From: Polynucleobacter meluiroseus
GTDB taxonomy: Bacteria > Pseudomonadota > Gammaproteobacteria > Burkholderiales > Burkholderiaceae
Length of the DNA stretch: 64,000 nucleotides
NCBI GenBank assembly: GCA_945901245.1
Contig: CAMDKY010000001.1
Span: 1 to 64,000 of the forward strand
Reading direction: 5' to 3'
The position numbers were made by a program, and so were the translations under genes. Positions 11,672-21,225 of the stretch are shown in pieces; within the stretch, counting starts at the first letter, position 1, and every line of letters begins with the position of its first letter. A model generated the notes under the pieces. It had not been told where the DNA came from. It did no database searches and was given only the letters and a program-made list of their open reading frames with translations.

Positions 11672-12324
11672 TACATCTGCGATTGTTTTTTAAACTTCTT
11701 CATTTCGTTCAGTAGATTTTTACGCTCTTGCTCAGAGAACTCATCGCTCCCATCTAGACGGCGCGCACCATCAAACCGCTTATCCCAATACACGCTGGTC
11801 ATGTCATCGACCCGAATATTGGCACCCTTGGAAGGCGAATGAATAAATTTATTTTCGCCTACGTAAATTCCAACGTGTGAGAAGGTCATGCGCATGGTGT
11901 TGAAAAATACTAAATCGCCGGGCTGCAAATCATCGCGATTAATGGACTTGCCTACCTTACTCATCTGGGATGATTTGCGTGGTATTAAAAAACTCAGCTT
12001 GTCTTTAAAAACGTAAGCAACAAAACCACTGCCATCGAGTCCCGATTGCGGAATGTCCATGTTCCAGCGATAACGCACACCAATCAGTTCCATGGCTTGA
12101 TTGATCAGACTCTCAGAGCGACCCGATACGGAATCAACCAGTTTGTCGGCAGCGCGACTGAAGTAGGCTTTGCCAGCTTGAGCAAAGGATTCGGTCGGTG
12201 TTTCTTTAGCGGGTTCGCTTGCCTGCGCAACAGTGGGCATGGCGAAGGCGCAAACCAACAATACCGATCTAGTCAGTGTGCGAACTGAAGCAATGGAAAA
12301 AGAGGGTTGGCGAAGCGAAACCAT
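11668..12324 (-). CDS. NlpC/P60-fold protein with catalytic Cys replaced by Gly
   Basis: 218 residues with an N-terminal signal peptide (hydrophobic 18-35, cut near AQA-S) and a C-terminal NlpC/P60 domain. The family normally has D-C-S-G-[LF]-V with Cys as nucleophile; here it reads LDGSGFV, with Gly98 encoded by GGC where TGC would give Cys. The catalytic His (SHVGIYVG, His150) and the third residue (FIHSP) are kept, as are the PGDLVFF and RWN segments. Active members cut peptidoglycan stem peptides; this one is either a non-catalytic peptidoglycan binder or carries a sequencing error or recent mutation. It stands alone, opposite the patatin gene. Confidence 0.88.
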   Translation of the reverse strand: MVSLRQPSFSIASVRTLTRSVLLVCAFAMPTVAQASEPAKETPTESFAQAGKAYFSRAADKLVDSVSGRSESLINQAMELIGVRYRWNMDIPQSGLDGSGFVAYVFKDKLSFLIPRKSSQMSKVGKSINRDDLQPGDLVFFNTMRMTFSHVGIYVGENKFIHSPSKGANIRVDDMTSVYWDKRFDGARRLDGSDEFSEQERKNLLNEMKKFKKQSQMY

Positions 12325-12460
12325 CGTGCGAGTTTAACAAAGTTTTGCCAATACGCCAAACCGCGCTCTATATCTCAAGTAACTGATTTTAAATGCTATT
12401 TACATACTATTTGGATTTAATCTGCCTATAATTTAAGCAATGCCGCACCCCAAAGGTGCA

Positions 12461-14170
12461 TTAGGTCATTTCAGCGGCGGTGAACAGTTGCTTGGTATAA
12501 GCCTGCTTGGGATGGGCAATTAAGGCTTCAGTTTCCCCAAACTCAACAACTTTGCCCTCTTTCAAAACCATGATTTGGTGTGACATCGCCCGAATCACCG
12601 CCAAGTCGTGGCTGATCATGACATAGGCCAAGTTGTACTTCTTTTGCAGTTCGGTGAGCAGGGCCAGCACCTGTTTCTGAATCGAGACATCCAAGGCCGA
12701 GGTTGGCTCATCGAGCACCAAAATTTGTGGGCGCAGCACGAGGGCTCTGGCAATTGCAATCCGCTGGCGCTGCCCGCCGGAGAATTCGTGGGGATAACGC
12801 TGCAAAGCCGAGCGATCTAGTCCAACTTCTTTAAGCATATCCAGTACACGGGCTTCGCGCTCTGCCGCTGACAGGTTTTGGTAATACACATCCAAGCCTT
12901 CCGATATGATCTGCATCACCGTCATGCGCGGCGATAGCGAGCCAAATGGATCCTGAAAAATCACCTGTAAGCTGGAACGCATATTGCGCCGCGCTGCAGA
13001 GTCCAGCGCCTGCCAATCACTGCCAAGTACATTCACCGTGCCGCCAACCAGGGCAGCAGAATCCCCCAGCAAACCCAAAATCGCCATACCCAAGGTTGTC
13101 TTGCCAGATCCGGATTCCCCAATCACCCCAATCGTCTGGCCTTGGCGCAACTCAAACTGTACTTTTTTCAGCACGGTGTGGCGTGGTGGTTTTTTAAAGA
13201 AAGACAGCAGCTGCAAGGGATTCCCCGATTTAGAGCCGGGATACGATACGTGGAGACTATCGGTACTCAGCAATACGGGTGCCAGCGGCATCACCGGCAG
13301 CAATTCACGTACAGGCTCGCTATTGACTAAGGCTTCGGTATAACTATTTTCTGGGTGTTCAAAGACCTGCTTAGTGAGTCCGCACTCCATTAACTTGCCT
13401 TGATTTAACACCGCCACACGCTCCGCAAAATGGCGCACTAAATTCAGGTCGTGGGTAATCAGCAAAATACTCATGCCTTGATCCCCTTTTGCCTCCCCTT
13501 GCAACTCGATCAGAAGGTCAAGAATCTGCATGCGCAAACTCACATCCAAAGCCGTCGTCGGCTCATCGGCGATTAAGAGGCGTGGCTTGCAGGCCAAGGC
13601 CATGGCAATCATGGCGCGCTGCCGCTGCCCACCCGACAGCTGATGTGGATAGGAATAAAAACGGCGCTCCGGCTCTGGGATACCGGTCTTCCGCAAAAGC
13701 GCAATGGCTGTTTCCATGCACTCCAATTTCGATGTGAGGGGCGCGTGCACTAAAACTGCTTCAACGATTTGATTGCCGATTGTGAACAGCGGATTTAATG
13801 CTGTCATGGGCTCTTGAAAAATCATCGCGATGTCACGCCCCCGAATTTCCCGAATGGCAGACTCAGAGAGCGTCAGCAAATCAGTCGATTGCGGCACGCG
13901 CTCTGGTGTCAACTGGGCTTGCTTTGCGCTGACAGGGGTCCAGATGAGTTGACCCTCGACTTTAGCCCCCTCGGGCAATAAACGCAGAGGAGCTAAGGCC
14001 GACAAGGTCTTTCCAGAACCCGATTCACCAACCAGGGCAACCCGCTCACCCACACCAACATCCAAGTCCAAATTTTTGACAGCAAACTTTTCACGGCGCC
14101 CGGATCCAAATGAAATCGAGAGATTGTCGTATCGCAGCAAAGGAGTCGCTTGCTTATCGTGATCGCTCAT
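12461..14170 (-). CDS. yejF: ABC importer, fused double ATPase (YejF type)
   Basis: Energises uptake of oligopeptides or microcin C-like compounds. The 569-residue protein has two complete nucleotide-binding domains: Walker A GESGSGKT near residues 48-55 and again near 353-360, signatures LSGGQRQR and FSGGQRQR, and Walker B LLIADEPT and LVLDEPT. The start overlaps the yejE stop by four bases (ATGA). It is the last gene of the four-gene operon; a short GC-rich hairpin with a poor U-tract follows. E. coli YejF has the same fused architecture. Confidence 0.93.
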   Translation of the reverse strand: MSDHDKQATPLLRYDNLSISFGSGRREKFAVKNLDLDVGVGERVALVGESGSGKTLSALAPLRLLPEGAKVEGQLIWTPVSAKQAQLTPERVPQSTDLLTLSESAIREIRGRDIAMIFQEPMTALNPLFTIGNQIVEAVLVHAPLTSKLECMETAIALLRKTGIPEPERRFYSYPHQLSGGQRQRAMIAMALACKPRLLIADEPTTALDVSLRMQILDLLIELQGEAKGDQGMSILLITHDLNLVRHFAERVAVLNQGKLMECGLTKQVFEHPENSYTEALVNSEPVRELLPVMPLAPVLLSTDSLHVSYPGSKSGNPLQLLSFFKKPPRHTVLKKVQFELRQGQTIGVIGESGSGKTTLGMAILGLLGDSAALVGGTVNVLGSDWQALDSAARRNMRSSLQVIFQDPFGSLSPRMTVMQIISEGLDVYYQNLSAAEREARVLDMLKEVGLDRSALQRYPHEFSGGQRQRIAIARALVLRPQILVLDEPTSALDVSIQKQVLALLTELQKKYNLAYVMISHDLAVIRAMSHQIMVLKEGKVVEFGETEALIAHPKQAYTKQLFTAAEMT

Positions 14171-15192
14171 GAGCGCGCCCCCAGTAATGCGCCATTTTTA
14201 CGCGAATCAAATGCATCGCGCAGGGCTTCGCCCATAAAGGTGAGCAGCAGCAAGGTCGAGACCAAGACCACAAAGGTCGATAAAGAAATCCACCAGGCAT
14301 CGAGATTGCCTTTTCCTTGAGCCAGCAGCTCACCCAAGCTAGGAGTGCCAGGCGGCACGCCGAGCCCTAAGAAGTCCAGGCTGGTTAATGACAAAATCGC
14401 CGCACTCATGCGGAAAGGTAAAAAGGTAATCACGGGGGTTAGGCTATTGGGCAGAATGTGGCGCCGCATGATTTGCATATTCGTTAAGCCTAAAGCGCGC
14501 GCTGCCCGCACGTATTCCAAAGCACGATTACGGAAAAATTCCGCGCGTACATAATCGGATAAACCCATCCAACTAAATGCCGCGAGCAAAACAACCAAAA
14601 GCCAAATACTCGGCGTAAAGATCGACGCAAAAATAATTAGCAAGTACAGCTCCGGCATGGCCGACCAAATTTCAATAGCGCGCTGGGTAATGAGATCGAA
14701 CTTGCCACCAAAAAATCCCATCAGTGCGCCAGTAATAATGCCCACCGTAACGCCCACAATGGTTAAGGCTAGGCCAAATAAGATCGATAAGCGAAAGCCA
14801 TAAATCAAGCGGGATAAGACATCGCGTCCACGATCATCAGTACCTAACCAATTATCAAGGGATGGCGCTGCTGGATTGGGCGACTTCGCAAAGTAATTAA
14901 GCGTCTCAAAACTATAGGGGATGGGCGGATAGACCGCCCAGTTTCCCTTGGTGGTGATGTTACGGCGAATGTCCGGATCTAAAAAATCGGTCGGGGTTGC
15001 AAAGTCACCGCCAAAGACGGTCTCGGGCTGGCTTTGTAAAATTGGAAAATAAAACTGCCCTTGGTAGCGCACCACTAAAGGCTTGTCGTTGGCAATCAGC
15101 TCGGCACACAAGCTAATGCCAAAGAGAATGACAAAAATCCACAAGCTGGTATAGCCCATGCGATTCGCTTTGAAGCGCTGCCACCGATTCAT
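14167..15192 (-). CDS. yejE: ABC importer permease (YejE type)
   Basis: Inner-membrane permease of the DppC/OppC class. One membrane segment lies near the N-terminus, followed by a roughly 90-residue periplasmic stretch ending in NWLGTDDRGRDVLSRLIYGFR, which is characteristic of C-type dipeptide permeases. Five more hydrophobic segments follow, with the EAA-like loop YVRAARALGLTNMQIMRRHILPN that contacts the ATPase. Length 341. It overlaps yejB and yejF by four bases each, so subunit stoichiometry is probably set by coupling. Confidence 0.93.
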   Translation of the reverse strand: MNRWQRFKANRMGYTSLWIFVILFGISLCAELIANDKPLVVRYQGQFYFPILQSQPETVFGGDFATPTDFLDPDIRRNITTKGNWAVYPPIPYSFETLNYFAKSPNPAAPSLDNWLGTDDRGRDVLSRLIYGFRLSILFGLALTIVGVTVGIITGALMGFFGGKFDLITQRAIEIWSAMPELYLLIIFASIFTPSIWLLVVLLAAFSWMGLSDYVRAEFFRNRALEYVRAARALGLTNMQIMRRHILPNSLTPVITFLPFRMSAAILSLTSLDFLGLGVPPGTPSLGELLAQGKGNLDAWWISLSTFVVLVSTLLLLTFMGEALRDAFDSRKNGALLGARS

Positions 15193-16265
15193 GAACCGCC
15201 CCCAGCGCCAAACTGAATCCGCGGATCTACTAAAACGTAACAGAGATCAGAGATGAGTTTCGTAAAGAGGCCAATCAAGGTAAAGAGGTATAGGGTGCCA
15301 AACACCACGGGATAATCGCGCCGCATGACGGACTCATAAGCCAACAAACCCAGGCCATCGAGTGTGAAGAGGGTTTCAATTAATAGGGATCCGGTAAAAA
15401 AAGCGCCCACAAAGGCGGCAGGAAAGCCCGTTACCAAAGGCAGCAATGCATTTCGAAAGACATGCTTCCACAGTACCTGTTTTTCACTCAAGCCTTTAGC
15501 GCGTGCTGTGAGTACGTACTGCTTGCGAATCTCTTCTAAAAAGGAGTTTTTAGTCAGCATCGTGATGACAGCAAAACTACCGAGTACCGATGCTGTAATC
15601 GGCAATACCAAATGCCAAAGGTAGTCGAGCACCTTGCCCATCATGGTCAAGTCGTTCCAATTGTCTGAAGTGAGTCCACGCAGTGGAAAGATTTGTAAGA
15701 AACTGCCGCCGCCAAAAATCACTAGCAGCAAAACACCCAGTACAAATCCCGGGATGGCATAACCGATTAACACCATGGTGCTGGTTACCGCATCAAAGCG
15801 ACTGCCCTCGCGCACTGCTTTAGCAATACCCAAAGGAATGGATATCAAGTAACTAATAAAGAAGGTCCACAAACCGATGCTAATGGAGACCGGCAACTTA
15901 GACACAATCAATTGCCAGACACTTTGATGCTGGTAATAACTCTGCCCCAAATCAAATTGCGCAAAGCGTTTGAGCATAGCAAAGTAGCGTTCCAATGGCG
16001 GCTTGTCAAAACCATAAAGGGCTTTGACTTCCGCGAGGCGTTCTGCATCAATCCCCTGACGACCGCGGTAGGTACTGCCGCCACCCGAGGACTCCGCACC
16101 ACTTACGGCGGCATCGCCCTTACCCTTAAGCTCAAGCATTAATTGCTCCACTGGCCCGCCAGGCACAAATTGCACCACGGCAAACGTCAAGGTAAGGACG
16201 CCGAGTAAGGTTGGAATCATCAGCAAGATGCGCTTGATAATGTAAGACAAGAGTTGACCGTTCAT
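15189..16265 (-). CDS. yejB: ABC importer permease (YejB type)
   Basis: Inner-membrane permease of the DppB/OppB class, 358 residues, with an N-terminal membrane segment (IKRILLMIPTLLGVLTLTFAVVQ begins near residue 10), a periplasmic loop containing a Gly/Ser-rich insertion, and five further hydrophobic segments. The cytoplasmic EAA loop YVLTARAKGLSEKQVLWKHVFRN is intact. The periplasmic insert between the first two membrane segments is typical of YejB rather than of DppB. Four-base overlaps join it to yejA and yejE. Confidence 0.92.
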   Translation of the reverse strand: MNGQLLSYIIKRILLMIPTLLGVLTLTFAVVQFVPGGPVEQLMLELKGKGDAAVSGAESSGGGSTYRGRQGIDAERLAEVKALYGFDKPPLERYFAMLKRFAQFDLGQSYYQHQSVWQLIVSKLPVSISIGLWTFFISYLISIPLGIAKAVREGSRFDAVTSTMVLIGYAIPGFVLGVLLLVIFGGGSFLQIFPLRGLTSDNWNDLTMMGKVLDYLWHLVLPITASVLGSFAVITMLTKNSFLEEIRKQYVLTARAKGLSEKQVLWKHVFRNALLPLVTGFPAAFVGAFFTGSLLIETLFTLDGLGLLAYESVMRRDYPVVFGTLYLFTLIGLFTKLISDLCYVLVDPRIQFGAGGGS

Positions 16266-18157
16266 TGGGATTTCTCAGCCTTCCACCAGTTCAGTAAGAT
16301 CCAAGATTCAGCGGTGTAATACAGCGGCGGTTCAGGGTAGCGCATCTCTTTGCGGAAAGCGACGCGGTGCGTTGGGTTGTACCACTGCGGAACAACGTAA
16401 TAGCTATTCCACAACACCCGATCCAGTGCACGGGTAGCAGTTTGCAATTGGGCACGCGTTTCTGCGCGCACGATCGCATCGATTAAAGCATCCACTGCTG
16501 GAGAGCGAACGCCGATCACGTTATCCGACCCTTTTTCTTCAGCTGCCTTACTGCCAAAACGATCGTAGAGCTCATTACCCGGACTTTGCGAATCCGCAAA
16601 ACGAATCGTCGTCATATCAAAATCGTATTCATTCATGCGCTTTTGGTGCAGCGCGAAGTCACTCGTACGCACATCTACTTTGATACCCAATTTTTCTAAG
16701 TTACGTACATAGGATGAGATCACGCGCAAAAAGAATGGTCCATCTTCGACCATTTCAAAGCGAAAGGGCTCTCCTTTGGCATTACGCAGGGCACCATCGC
16801 GGTAGGTCCAGCCCGCTTGCGCCAATAAGTCACGTGCCTTGAGTAAATTTTGGCGCAAACTGCTCGGCGCTACCGTGGTGGGCGGGGGTGGCATTGGCAA
16901 AAATACGGCATCGGGAACCGCTTGCGGGAATTGCGCTTTGAGTTTTTGCAGCAGCTTTAACTCATCCCCTTCAGGCTTGGCAGGCCCATCAAAATTAGCG
17001 CTCAGGTCGCTATTCATAAAGTAACTGTTGATACGACCGTATTGATCGTAAAACAGTTGGCGATTGAGCCATTGAAAATCCAGTGCATAGCCCAATGCTT
17101 GACGCACGCGCTCATCCTGAAACAAGGGCCTGCGAATGTTGACCGCAAAACCTTGCATGCCAGCACCATTGTGATTAATGAATTCCTTTTTCAATAAAGT
17201 ACCGTCATTGAACTTAGGGCCGACATAACTCTTGGCCCAATTTTTGGCGCGGTACTCAACCAAAGCATCAAACTCGCCCGCCTTAAAAGCCTCTAAGCGC
17301 ACCGCATCATCGGCGTAGAGCTTGTAATGGATGCGATCAAAGTTAAAAAAGCCAACCCGCACATTGACGGTTTTGCCATCGCGATTACCCCAGTAGTTTG
17401 GATTGCGCTTGTACACCATGGTTTTGCCAGCGCGGTAAGACTCGATGATGTAAGGACCACTACCGATGGGATGTTCAAATGCCAACTTATCAAATGCGGT
17501 CATTGTGCCGTCGGGCTTTTTACCCCAGCTGCGTGAAAAGATCGGCAGCCCACCCACCATCACCGGCAACTCGCTATTGGGTTCTTTAAAGTCAAAGCGA
17601 ATCACCCGCTCTGACACCACGACCGCTTGCTTCACATCCGCGTAGACCGTCCGAAACTGTGGGTTAGCCAACTTACTCATTAAGGTGTCATAGCTGTGTT
17701 TTACGTCTGCCGCCAATATCGGACTGTCGTCCGAGAAGCGCGCCTCTGGCCGAATCCGAAAGGTCACTGACATTTTGTCGGCTGCTACCGCAATGTCTTC
17801 TGCAATCAAGCCATAGGCACTCGATACCTCATCAGCACTGCCAACGGCAAGGGACTCAAACATCAACTGGGAAACACCAGGAGCGGTCACGCCACGCAAA
17901 GTAAATGGGTTGAACTTGTCAAAACTGGTGCGGCGATCGGGGTTGGGAAGCACTAAAGTGCCGCCTCGCGGTGCATTGGGGTTGACGTAGTCAAAGTGCG
18001 CAAAACCGTCGGCGTACTTCGGTTTGCCGTACTGGGCTATGCCTTGGGCAGCCCATGCCTGCCCCGTTATACCGAGTACTAGGGCTACGAAGAGGGCCGC
18101 CATTCCGCCAGAGTGACTTTGGACAAAAGGCATGGATGGGAGGGGGATACGAACCAT
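16262..18157 (-). CDS. yejA: ABC importer substrate-binding protein (YejA type)
   Basis: Periplasmic solute-binding protein of family 5. After the signal peptide (hydrophobic core FVALVLGITGQ, cut near AWA-A) the mature protein has the family entry PRGGTL and the binding domain, ending with the VVPQWYNPTHR segment typical of the microcin C/YejA subgroup. Length of about 630 residues fits YejA. The start is unsure: ATG 18157 (used), 18133 and an in-frame codon at 18184 all lack a clear Shine-Dalgarno. Only about 49 bases separate it from the divergent fabI, so the two promoters must overlap. The substrate is inferred, not visible. Confidence 0.9.
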   Translation of the reverse strand: MVRIPLPSMPFVQSHSGGMAALFVALVLGITGQAWAAQGIAQYGKPKYADGFAHFDYVNPNAPRGGTLVLPNPDRRTSFDKFNPFTLRGVTAPGVSQLMFESLAVGSADEVSSAYGLIAEDIAVAADKMSVTFRIRPEARFSDDSPILAADVKHSYDTLMSKLANPQFRTVYADVKQAVVVSERVIRFDFKEPNSELPVMVGGLPIFSRSWGKKPDGTMTAFDKLAFEHPIGSGPYIIESYRAGKTMVYKRNPNYWGNRDGKTVNVRVGFFNFDRIHYKLYADDAVRLEAFKAGEFDALVEYRAKNWAKSYVGPKFNDGTLLKKEFINHNGAGMQGFAVNIRRPLFQDERVRQALGYALDFQWLNRQLFYDQYGRINSYFMNSDLSANFDGPAKPEGDELKLLQKLKAQFPQAVPDAVFLPMPPPPTTVAPSSLRQNLLKARDLLAQAGWTYRDGALRNAKGEPFRFEMVEDGPFFLRVISSYVRNLEKLGIKVDVRTSDFALHQKRMNEYDFDMTTIRFADSQSPGNELYDRFGSKAAEEKGSDNVIGVRSPAVDALIDAIVRAETRAQLQTATRALDRVLWNSYYVVPQWYNPTHRVAFRKEMRYPEPPLYYTAESWILLNWWKAEKSQ

Positions 18158-18206
18158 ATGCAACAATTGTAGATAGCAAATCACATTTGAAGCAAAGGAT
18201 CACATC

Positions 18207-18992
18207 ATGGGCTTTTTATCGGGCAAGCGGATTTTAATCACCGGCCTCCTTTCTAACCGCTCGATTGCCTATGGCATTGCCAAGGCCTGCCACCGTGAAG
18301 GCGCTGAATTAGCCTTTACTTACGTAGGTGATCGCTTCAAGGAGCGCACGGTCGACTTTGCCAATGAATTCAATTCCAAGCTGATTTTTGACTGCGACGT
18401 GGGCAGCGACGAGCAAATTAGCGCCCTATTCACGGATCTGGCTAAAAGCTGGCCCCAGTTTGATGGTTTCGTGCACGCGATTGGTTTTGCCCCGCGCGAA
18501 GCCATTGCTGGCGACTTTTTGGAAGGTCTGAGCCGAGAGGGCTTCAAAATTGCCCACGACATTTCTGCCTATAGTTTTCCTGCGCTAGCGAAAGCAGCGC
18601 TACCCATGCTCAATCCCAATGGCGCTTTGCTGACCCTGACCTACTTAGGCTCGATGCGCAATGTACCTAACTACAACACCATGGGTCTTGCCAAAGCCTC
18701 ACTGGAGGCATCGGTCCGCTACCTTGCGGGATCGCTTGGCCCCAAAGGCATTCGGGTCAATGGCATTTCTGCTGGTCCCATCAAAACCTTAGCCGCTTCC
18801 GGCATCAAGGGTTTTGGCAAAATTTTGAGTGCAGTTGAAGCTACGGCTCCCTTGCGCCGCAACGTCTCGATTGATGATGTGGGCAATGCGGCGTCCTTCT
18901 TGATGTCGGATCTTGCCAATGGCATTACCGCTGAAATCATTTACGTAGACAACGGCTTTAGCCAAGTCGTTGGTGGCATGGACGAGGTTTGA
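18207..18992 (+). CDS. fabI: Enoyl-ACP reductase (NADH) FabI
   Basis: Catalyses the last reduction in each fatty acid elongation cycle. The 261-residue protein keeps the FabI active site at E. coli-like positions: Tyr146 (TYLGS), Tyr156 and Lys163 in the Y-x6-K motif. The N-terminal [15 protein letters not shown] segment is the modified NADH-binding loop of FabI. AAAGGA lies about 7 bases before ATG. The stop codon overlaps the TTG start of chrA (TTGA), so the two are probably coupled even though their functions are unrelated. Confidence 0.96.
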   Translation: MGFLSGKRILITGLLSNRSIAYGIAKACHREGAELAFTYVGDRFKERTVDFANEFNSKLIFDCDVGSDEQISALFTDLAKSWPQFDGFVHAIGFAPREAIAGDFLEGLSREGFKIAHDISAYSFPALAKAALPMLNPNGALLTLTYLGSMRNVPNYNTMGLAKASLEASVRYLAGSLGPKGIRVNGISAGPIKTLAASGIKGFGKILSAVEATAPLRRNVSIDDVGNAASFLMSDLANGITAEIIYVDNGFSQVVGGMDEV

Positions 18993-20308
18993 GAGTCCCG
19001 CTCACCGAGGCCTTGTGGTTTTGGGCTAAGCTAGGCTTTATTAGTTTTGGTGGACCTGCAGGTCAAATCGCGCTCTTGCATTCCGAGTTAGTTGAAAAGC
19101 GTCGCTGGATTTCGGAGCGACGCTTTTTACACGCCCTCAACTATTGCATGCTCTTGCCTGGACCAGAGGCGCAGCAATTGGTAACGTATATCGGCTGGCT
19201 AATGCACCGTAGTATTGGCGGTATTTTGGCTGGTGTCTTTTTCGTACTGCCCTCGCTATTGATCCTCATTGGGCTGGGCTGGGTCTATCTGACTTATGGT
19301 CAGACCCCCTGGGTCGCTGCCCTCTTTTTTGGCATCAAGCCTGCAGTCACTGCCATTGTCTTGTACACCGCCCTCAAAATGGGTAGACGTGCAATTGCGC
19401 ACCGCGCCCTTTGGATTATTACTGCCCTCTCTTTTGTTGCGATCTTTGTTTTAAATATTCCGTTTCCGATCATTGTGCTTTGCGCCGCGCTCATCGGTAT
19501 ATGGGGCGGGAAAAAATACCCTGCTATTTTTAGCGCCCAAGCCCAAAGCGCTAATGCCACTGCTGCAGTGGAGAGTGGCGATGCCATCATCGGCGATCAC
19601 ACCCCAACACCGGAGTATGCCCGTTTTAGCGTTCGCAGCACCGCGCTAAAGAGTATGGTGGGTGGGCTACTATGGATTCTGCCCATTGCGGCGCTGATTG
19701 TCTTTTTTGGCTGGAAGGCCCTGTATCCGCAATTGGCTTGGTTCTTCACCAAAGCCGCCTTACTGACCTTTGGCGGCGCCTATGCTGTCTTGCCTTATGT
19801 CTATCAAGGTGCAGTCGAGCACTATCAGTGGGTTACGGCTAGCCAAATGATCGATGGACTTGCGTTGGGTGAGACCACACCAGGGCCGCTCATTATGGTG
19901 CTGGCTTTTGTTGCCTTTATTGCTGGGTATGTGCAACAGACACTTGGACCGGATATGGCTTTTTGGAGCGGCGCAATTGCTGCATGCATTGCCACGTGGT
20001 TTACGTTTCTGCCCTCTTTTTTATTCATCTTGATTGGTGGCCCATTGATTGAGTCCACCCATGGCAAGCTGCGCTTTACGGCACCCCTCACCGCCATTAC
20101 TGCTGCGGTGGTCGGCGTGATTGTGAACTTGGGTCTATTTTTCGCCTACCACGTGTTCTTTCCGAATGGCTTTGCTGGATCGGTATCCATACCGTCGGTA
20201 TTCATTTGTGCAGCAGCAGCACTTGCCCTGATTCGCTTTCAACTCGGCATTATGACTGTCTTGGCTGGCGCCGCATTTGTTGGGCTTGTCTTGAGCTGGT
20301 TGGGATAA
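18989..20308 (+). CDS. chrA: Chromate/anion transporter ChrA family, two-domain
   Basis: Membrane protein of the CHR family, 439 residues with about ten hydrophobic segments. Both CHR halves are recognisable: the first has FGGPAGQIA and LPGPEAQQL, the second has FGGAYAVLP and GETTPGPLI. Characterised members export chromate; many relatives are untested. The start is TTG at 18989, inside the fabI stop; the first in-frame ATG is far inside the first domain, so TTG is needed. No chrB regulator is nearby, so a role in chromate resistance is only an inference. Confidence 0.9.
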   Translation: MRVPLTEALWFWAKLGFISFGGPAGQIALLHSELVEKRRWISERRFLHALNYCMLLPGPEAQQLVTYIGWLMHRSIGGILAGVFFVLPSLLILIGLGWVYLTYGQTPWVAALFFGIKPAVTAIVLYTALKMGRRAIAHRALWIITALSFVAIFVLNIPFPIIVLCAALIGIWGGKKYPAIFSAQAQSANATAAVESGDAIIGDHTPTPEYARFSVRSTALKSMVGGLLWILPIAALIVFFGWKALYPQLAWFFTKAALLTFGGAYAVLPYVYQGAVEHYQWVTASQMIDGLALGETTPGPLIMVLAFVAFIAGYVQQTLGPDMAFWSGAIAACIATWFTFLPSFLFILIGGPLIESTHGKLRFTAPLTAITAAVVGVIVNLGLFFAYHVFFPNGFAGSVSIPSVFICAAAALALIRFQLGIMTVLAGAAFVGLVLSWLG

Positions 20309-20348
20309 AAGCCCATCTCATCTGAATCGTCCATTGCATAATAGGGTG

Positions 20349-21224
20349 ATGCGAATCGAAGCTCAAACCCTTGAACACCTGCAGGAGTGGATTGGTAAAT
20401 CCGAATCCGTTCTAGACACCGTAACTGTCGCTCCAGTGAAAGCCCTATCTGCCACATTAGATCGACCTGATCCGCTGCCTACGATTGGCACGTCCTTGCC
20501 CGAACTCTGGCACTGGCTTTATTTTTTACCCCATGCCCCTCAATCTGAAATTGGTCCTGACGGCCACCCCAAGCGCGGCGGTTTTTTACCCCCCATTCCA
20601 TTGCCCCGCAGAATGTGGGCCGGTGGTCGCCTCGAGTGGTTTAGGCCGCTGGTAGTGGGTGATGTAATTGAGCGCACTTCCACCATCCAATCGGTTACCC
20701 ATAAATCGGGGCGCACGGGCGATCTCATCTTCGTTTTAGTTCGCCATGAAATTAGCAATGCAGCGGGTATTGCGCTGACGGAAGAGCATGACATTGTTTA
20801 CCGTGATGCACCTGCGCCGGATGACAAACCCGTTCCCCCAACGCCTGCGCCAAGCGATGCCACTTGGACTAAAGCCATCTACCCGGATGATGTCTTGCTA
20901 TTCCGTTACTCCGCCCTCACCTTTAATGGGCATCGCATTCATTACGATCGGCGTTACGTTACGGAGGTGGAAGGCTATCCTGGATTAATTGTCCATGGTC
21001 CTTTGATTGCTACCCTTCTCGTTGACTTAGTGCGTCAATCGATTCCAGGGTCTACATTAAAACGCTTTGAGTTCAGAGCGATTCGGCCGACTTTTGATGT
21101 CAACCCCTTCTCCGTTTCGGCAACCCCAGATTTAGCCGTGGATCCAAGCGGCAAGACCATTCGTGTCTGGGCCCAGGATCATGAGGGCTGGCTCACCATG
21201 CAAGCCACTGCGGTACTCAATTAA
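20349..21224 (+). CDS. MaoC-like/FAS1-like acyl-CoA hydratase (itaconyl- or mesaconyl-CoA hydratase type)
   Basis: 291-residue double hot-dog protein of the class annotated as FAS1-like dehydratase, HTD2 or mesaconyl-C4-CoA hydratase. Visible family parts are PLPRRMWAGGRLEWFRPLVVGD in the first half and the FNGHRIHYDRRYV motif with its HxxY/His pair followed by LIVHGPL in the second, the usual hydratase-2 active-site region. The ATG at 20349 was preferred to a TTG-like codon upstream; CATAAT at 20337-20342 could be its -10. It is the first of three genes packed with 1-base gaps or overlaps, with MmgE/PrpD and CitE partners. Exact substrate is inferred. Confidence 0.8.
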   Translation: MRIEAQTLEHLQEWIGKSESVLDTVTVAPVKALSATLDRPDPLPTIGTSLPELWHWLYFLPHAPQSEIGPDGHPKRGGFLPPIPLPRRMWAGGRLEWFRPLVVGDVIERTSTIQSVTHKSGRTGDLIFVLVRHEISNAAGIALTEEHDIVYRDAPAPDDKPVPPTPAPSDATWTKAIYPDDVLLFRYSALTFNGHRIHYDRRYVTEVEGYPGLIVHGPLIATLLVDLVRQSIPGSTLKRFEFRAIRPTFDVNPFSVSATPDLAVDPSGKTIRVWAQDHEGWLTMQATAVLN

Positions 21225-21225
21225 T

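Noticed and set aside
12427..12523. TATAAT followed seven bases later by ATG and a 27-residue open frame, antisense to the end of yejF
   Set aside because: The -35 candidates are 10 or 22 bases away, the peptide has no resemblance to anything and it lies mostly in a coding antisense strand; the pattern may be chance.
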